Origin: Clostridiaceae bacterium
Lineage (GTDB): Bacteria > Bacillota > Clostridia > Oscillospirales > Acutalibacteraceae
Direction of reading: 5' to 3'
NCBI GenBank assembly: GCA_904502175.1
Contig: CAJGDU010000067.1
Span: 1 to 6,539, forward strand
Length of the DNA: 6,539 nucleotides
Below the pieces are notes generated by a model. It was not told where the DNA came from and ran no database searches. It saw only the letters and a program-made list of their open reading frames with translations. The translations under genes and the position numbers were made by a program. Shown piece after piece: positions 5,037 through 6,539 of this stretch. Within the stretch, counting starts at the first letter, position 1, and the number at the start of each line of letters is the position of its first letter.

Positions 5037-6539
5037 ATGAAACTCTCATTTTCCATAGAACACTGGGACGGCATCGAATGGCAGGAGTTCTGCGACGTCG
5101 CCCGGGACACCAAAATGAAGGGCATTGAGATCTACAACGTCGAGGCCCCCATTTTCCAGGGCAAGACCACGCCCACGAACCCGGAATACGCGTCGGCCAC
5201 CCGCCGTCACCTGCAGAACCAGGAACTCAGCATCCCGTGTATCGACACGGTCACCGACTTCACTTCGGAGGACTTCCTTGCGGAGTTCACGGAGTGCATG
5301 GAAGTCGCCGTGAACCTCGGCATCCCGTCCATCAGCGTCCACACCGACGTCGATGACCACGACCTCTGCGTCGAGAGCCTCGGCATCCTCCTGGAGGTCA
5401 CCGAAGGCTTCCCGGTCACCATCCTCGTGGAGACCGTCGGCGCCTACGCGGACACCGCCAGGCTGCGGGAGCTCCTCAACGAATTCGCGGACGACCAGGA
5501 ACTGGCCGCCTGCTGGAACATGTACGCCACGAGCGCGCTGGCGGACGAAGACGCGGAGACGAGCATCACGAACCTCGGCGCCTATGCCCGCCACGTCCAC
5601 ATCCGAGACTACCGCAAGGCGGGGGAGGACATCACTCCCGAGCTCATCGGCGAGGGCGATCTGCCCATCGAAGACCTCATGAACGCCCTGCGCTCCGTCA
5701 ACTATGACGGCTTCCTCTCCCTGCAGTGGGACCCGGCCTACATTGAGGGCATCGACGACATCGAGATCATCCTCACGCACTTCAAGAGCTGCATGCGCCG
5801 CTTCCGTCCCACCCGCTACAACGAAAAGCACCTGCAGTGGAACCGGAGCCACACCGGCAACTACGTCTGGGAGAAGGAAACGCTCATCAACAAGACCTTC
5901 CCGGAAGTGCTCGACACCATGGTCGAGGAGTTCCCGGACCAGACCGCCATCAAGTTCACCACGCTGGACTACACCCGGACCTACGCGCAGTTCCGTGACG
6001 ACGTCGAGGAGTTCGCGAGAGCCCTCGTCTCCCTGGGCGTCCGCCCCGGCTCCAAGGTCACCATCTGGGCCACCAACGTCCCCGCGTGGTTCCTGACCTT
6101 CTGGGCGGCCACCAAAATCGGCGCCATCCTGGTCACCATGAACACCGCTTACAAGATCCACGAGGCAGAGTACCTGCTCAAGCAGTCGGACACCCATACG
6201 CTCGTCATGATCGACGGCTACCGGGACTCCAACTACGTGGACATCATGAATGAACTCTGTCCCGAGCTGAAAGACCACAAGGCGGGACAGCCGCTCCACG
6301 CGAAGCGCCTGCCCTTCCTGCGCAACGTCATCTCCGTCGGCTTCCGCATGCCCGGCGCCCTCACCTGGGAAGAGTCCCTCGAGTACGCCGACCAGACGCC
6401 CATCGAGGAGATCCGCCGCATGCAGGCCGCCATCGACGTCAACGACGTCTGCAACATGCAGTACACCTCCGGCACCACCGGGTTCCCGAAGGGCGTCATG
6501 CTCACGCACTACAACATCGTCAACGACGGCAAGACCATC
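5037..6539 (+). CDS. Fusion of xylose-isomerase-like TIM barrel with acyl-CoA synthetase (AMP-binding) domain (partial)
   Basis: One uninterrupted frame of 501 codons runs from ATG 5037 to the window edge. Residues 1-250 form a sugar-phosphate isomerase/epimerase (AP-endonuclease-2-like) barrel: KLSFSIEHWDG, GIPSISVHTD (96-104), ILVETVG with E132, HVHIRDY (186-192), LIGEGDLPIEDL (203-214) and YDGFLSLQWDP (223-233). After a linker at about 255-280, an acyl-activating enzyme domain starts at LINKTFPEVLDTMVEEFPD. It has VTIWATNVPAWF, IGAILVTMNTAYKIHEAEYL, and the ATP-binding A3 motif YTSGTTGFPKGV at 476-487. Such domains make an acyl-adenylate and then an acyl-CoA; the later catalytic motifs and C-terminal lid lie off the window. 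In the barrel, two positions that usually hold metal ligands look changed (Asp to N161, final Glu to Q230), while E132 and H188 remain. The ribosome binding site GAGGAGG (5025-5031) sits five bases before the ATG. It is 12 bp downstream of the LeuA-like gene and so translationally close. The acid activated is unknown. Confidence 0.87.
   Translation, partial: MKLSFSIEHWDGIEWQEFCDVARDTKMKGIEIYNVEAPIFQGKTTPTNPEYASATRRHLQNQELSIPCIDTVTDFTSEDFLAEFTECMEVAVNLGIPSISVHTDVDDHDLCVESLGILLEVTEGFPVTILVETVGAYADTARLRELLNEFADDQELAACWNMYATSALADEDAETSITNLGAYARHVHIRDYRKAGEDITPELIGEGDLPIEDLMNALRSVNYDGFLSLQWDPAYIEGIDDIEIILTHFKSCMRRFRPTRYNEKHLQWNRSHTGNYVWEKETLINKTFPEVLDTMVEEFPDQTAIKFTTLDYTRTYAQFRDDVEEFARALVSLGVRPGSKVTIWATNVPAWFLTFWAATKIGAILVTMNTAYKIHEAEYLLKQSDTHTLVMIDGYRDSNYVDIMNELCPELKDHKAGQPLHAKRLPFLRNVISVGFRMPGALTWEESLEYADQTPIEEIRRMQAAIDVNDVCNMQYTSGTTGFPKGVMLTHYNIVNDGKTI

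Noticed and set aside
5780..5890. Possible frameshift joining two separate genes in the barrel-ligase fusion
   Set aside because: I translated the junction codon by codon. It is a single frame with no stop, and no start codon with a good ribosome binding site lies at the ligase domain boundary.
5046..6509. 487-codon minus-strand open frame opposite the fusion gene
   Set aside because: It is an antisense shadow without motifs, whereas the plus frame has the AMP-binding signature and barrel motifs without interruption.

Overview
The window looks like chromosomal DNA from a GC-rich anaerobic member of the Firmicutes, most likely a gut Clostridia/Oscillospirales type. The evidence is the GC-rich, C/G-ending codons with short AT-rich gaps between genes, strong AGGAG-type ribosome binding sites, sigma-A-like promoters, and an oxygen-sensitive multi-iron-sulfur flavoprotein. 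The lineage is an inference from style and protein resemblance; there is no rRNA or marker gene here.

Layout: four protein genes fill nearly all of the window. (1) On the minus strand, 1870 down to the left edge, is the first 623 codons of a large composite iron-sulfur/FAD oxidoreductase whose GltD-like electron-transfer half runs off the window. (2) A 176-bp divergent intergenic region (1871-2046) carries the promoter of gene 1, with an operator-like palindrome at its predicted transcription start, and an extended -10 promoter for gene 2. (3) 2047-3402 (+) is a complete NCS2-family purine permease of the PbuG/AzgA type, closed by a strong intrinsic terminator at 3434-3468. (4) The gap at 3469-3614 holds two tandem promoter-like elements with the same TTGCAC -35 box. 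(5) 3615-5024 (+) encodes a homologue of 2-isopropylmalate synthase (LeuA) with an intact C-terminal regulatory domain but a catalytic barrel that lacks the family's metal-binding histidines. (6) 12 bp downstream, from 5037 to the right edge, is one continuous reading frame that joins a xylose-isomerase-like TIM barrel to an acyl-CoA synthetase (AMP-binding) domain.

The last two genes are the noteworthy part. They form a tight operon encoding a LeuA-like protein without the usual metal site and an unusual TIM-barrel/acyl-CoA-ligase fusion whose own barrel has also lost two of four expected metal ligands. A plausible but unproven reading is that the ligase activates a carboxylic acid as its CoA ester, and that the two barrels act on that compound or sense it, in a pathway I cannot name. 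The purine permease is a separate transcription unit and gives no clear link to this pathway. No RNA genes, insertion sequences, CRISPR arrays or phage genes were seen.
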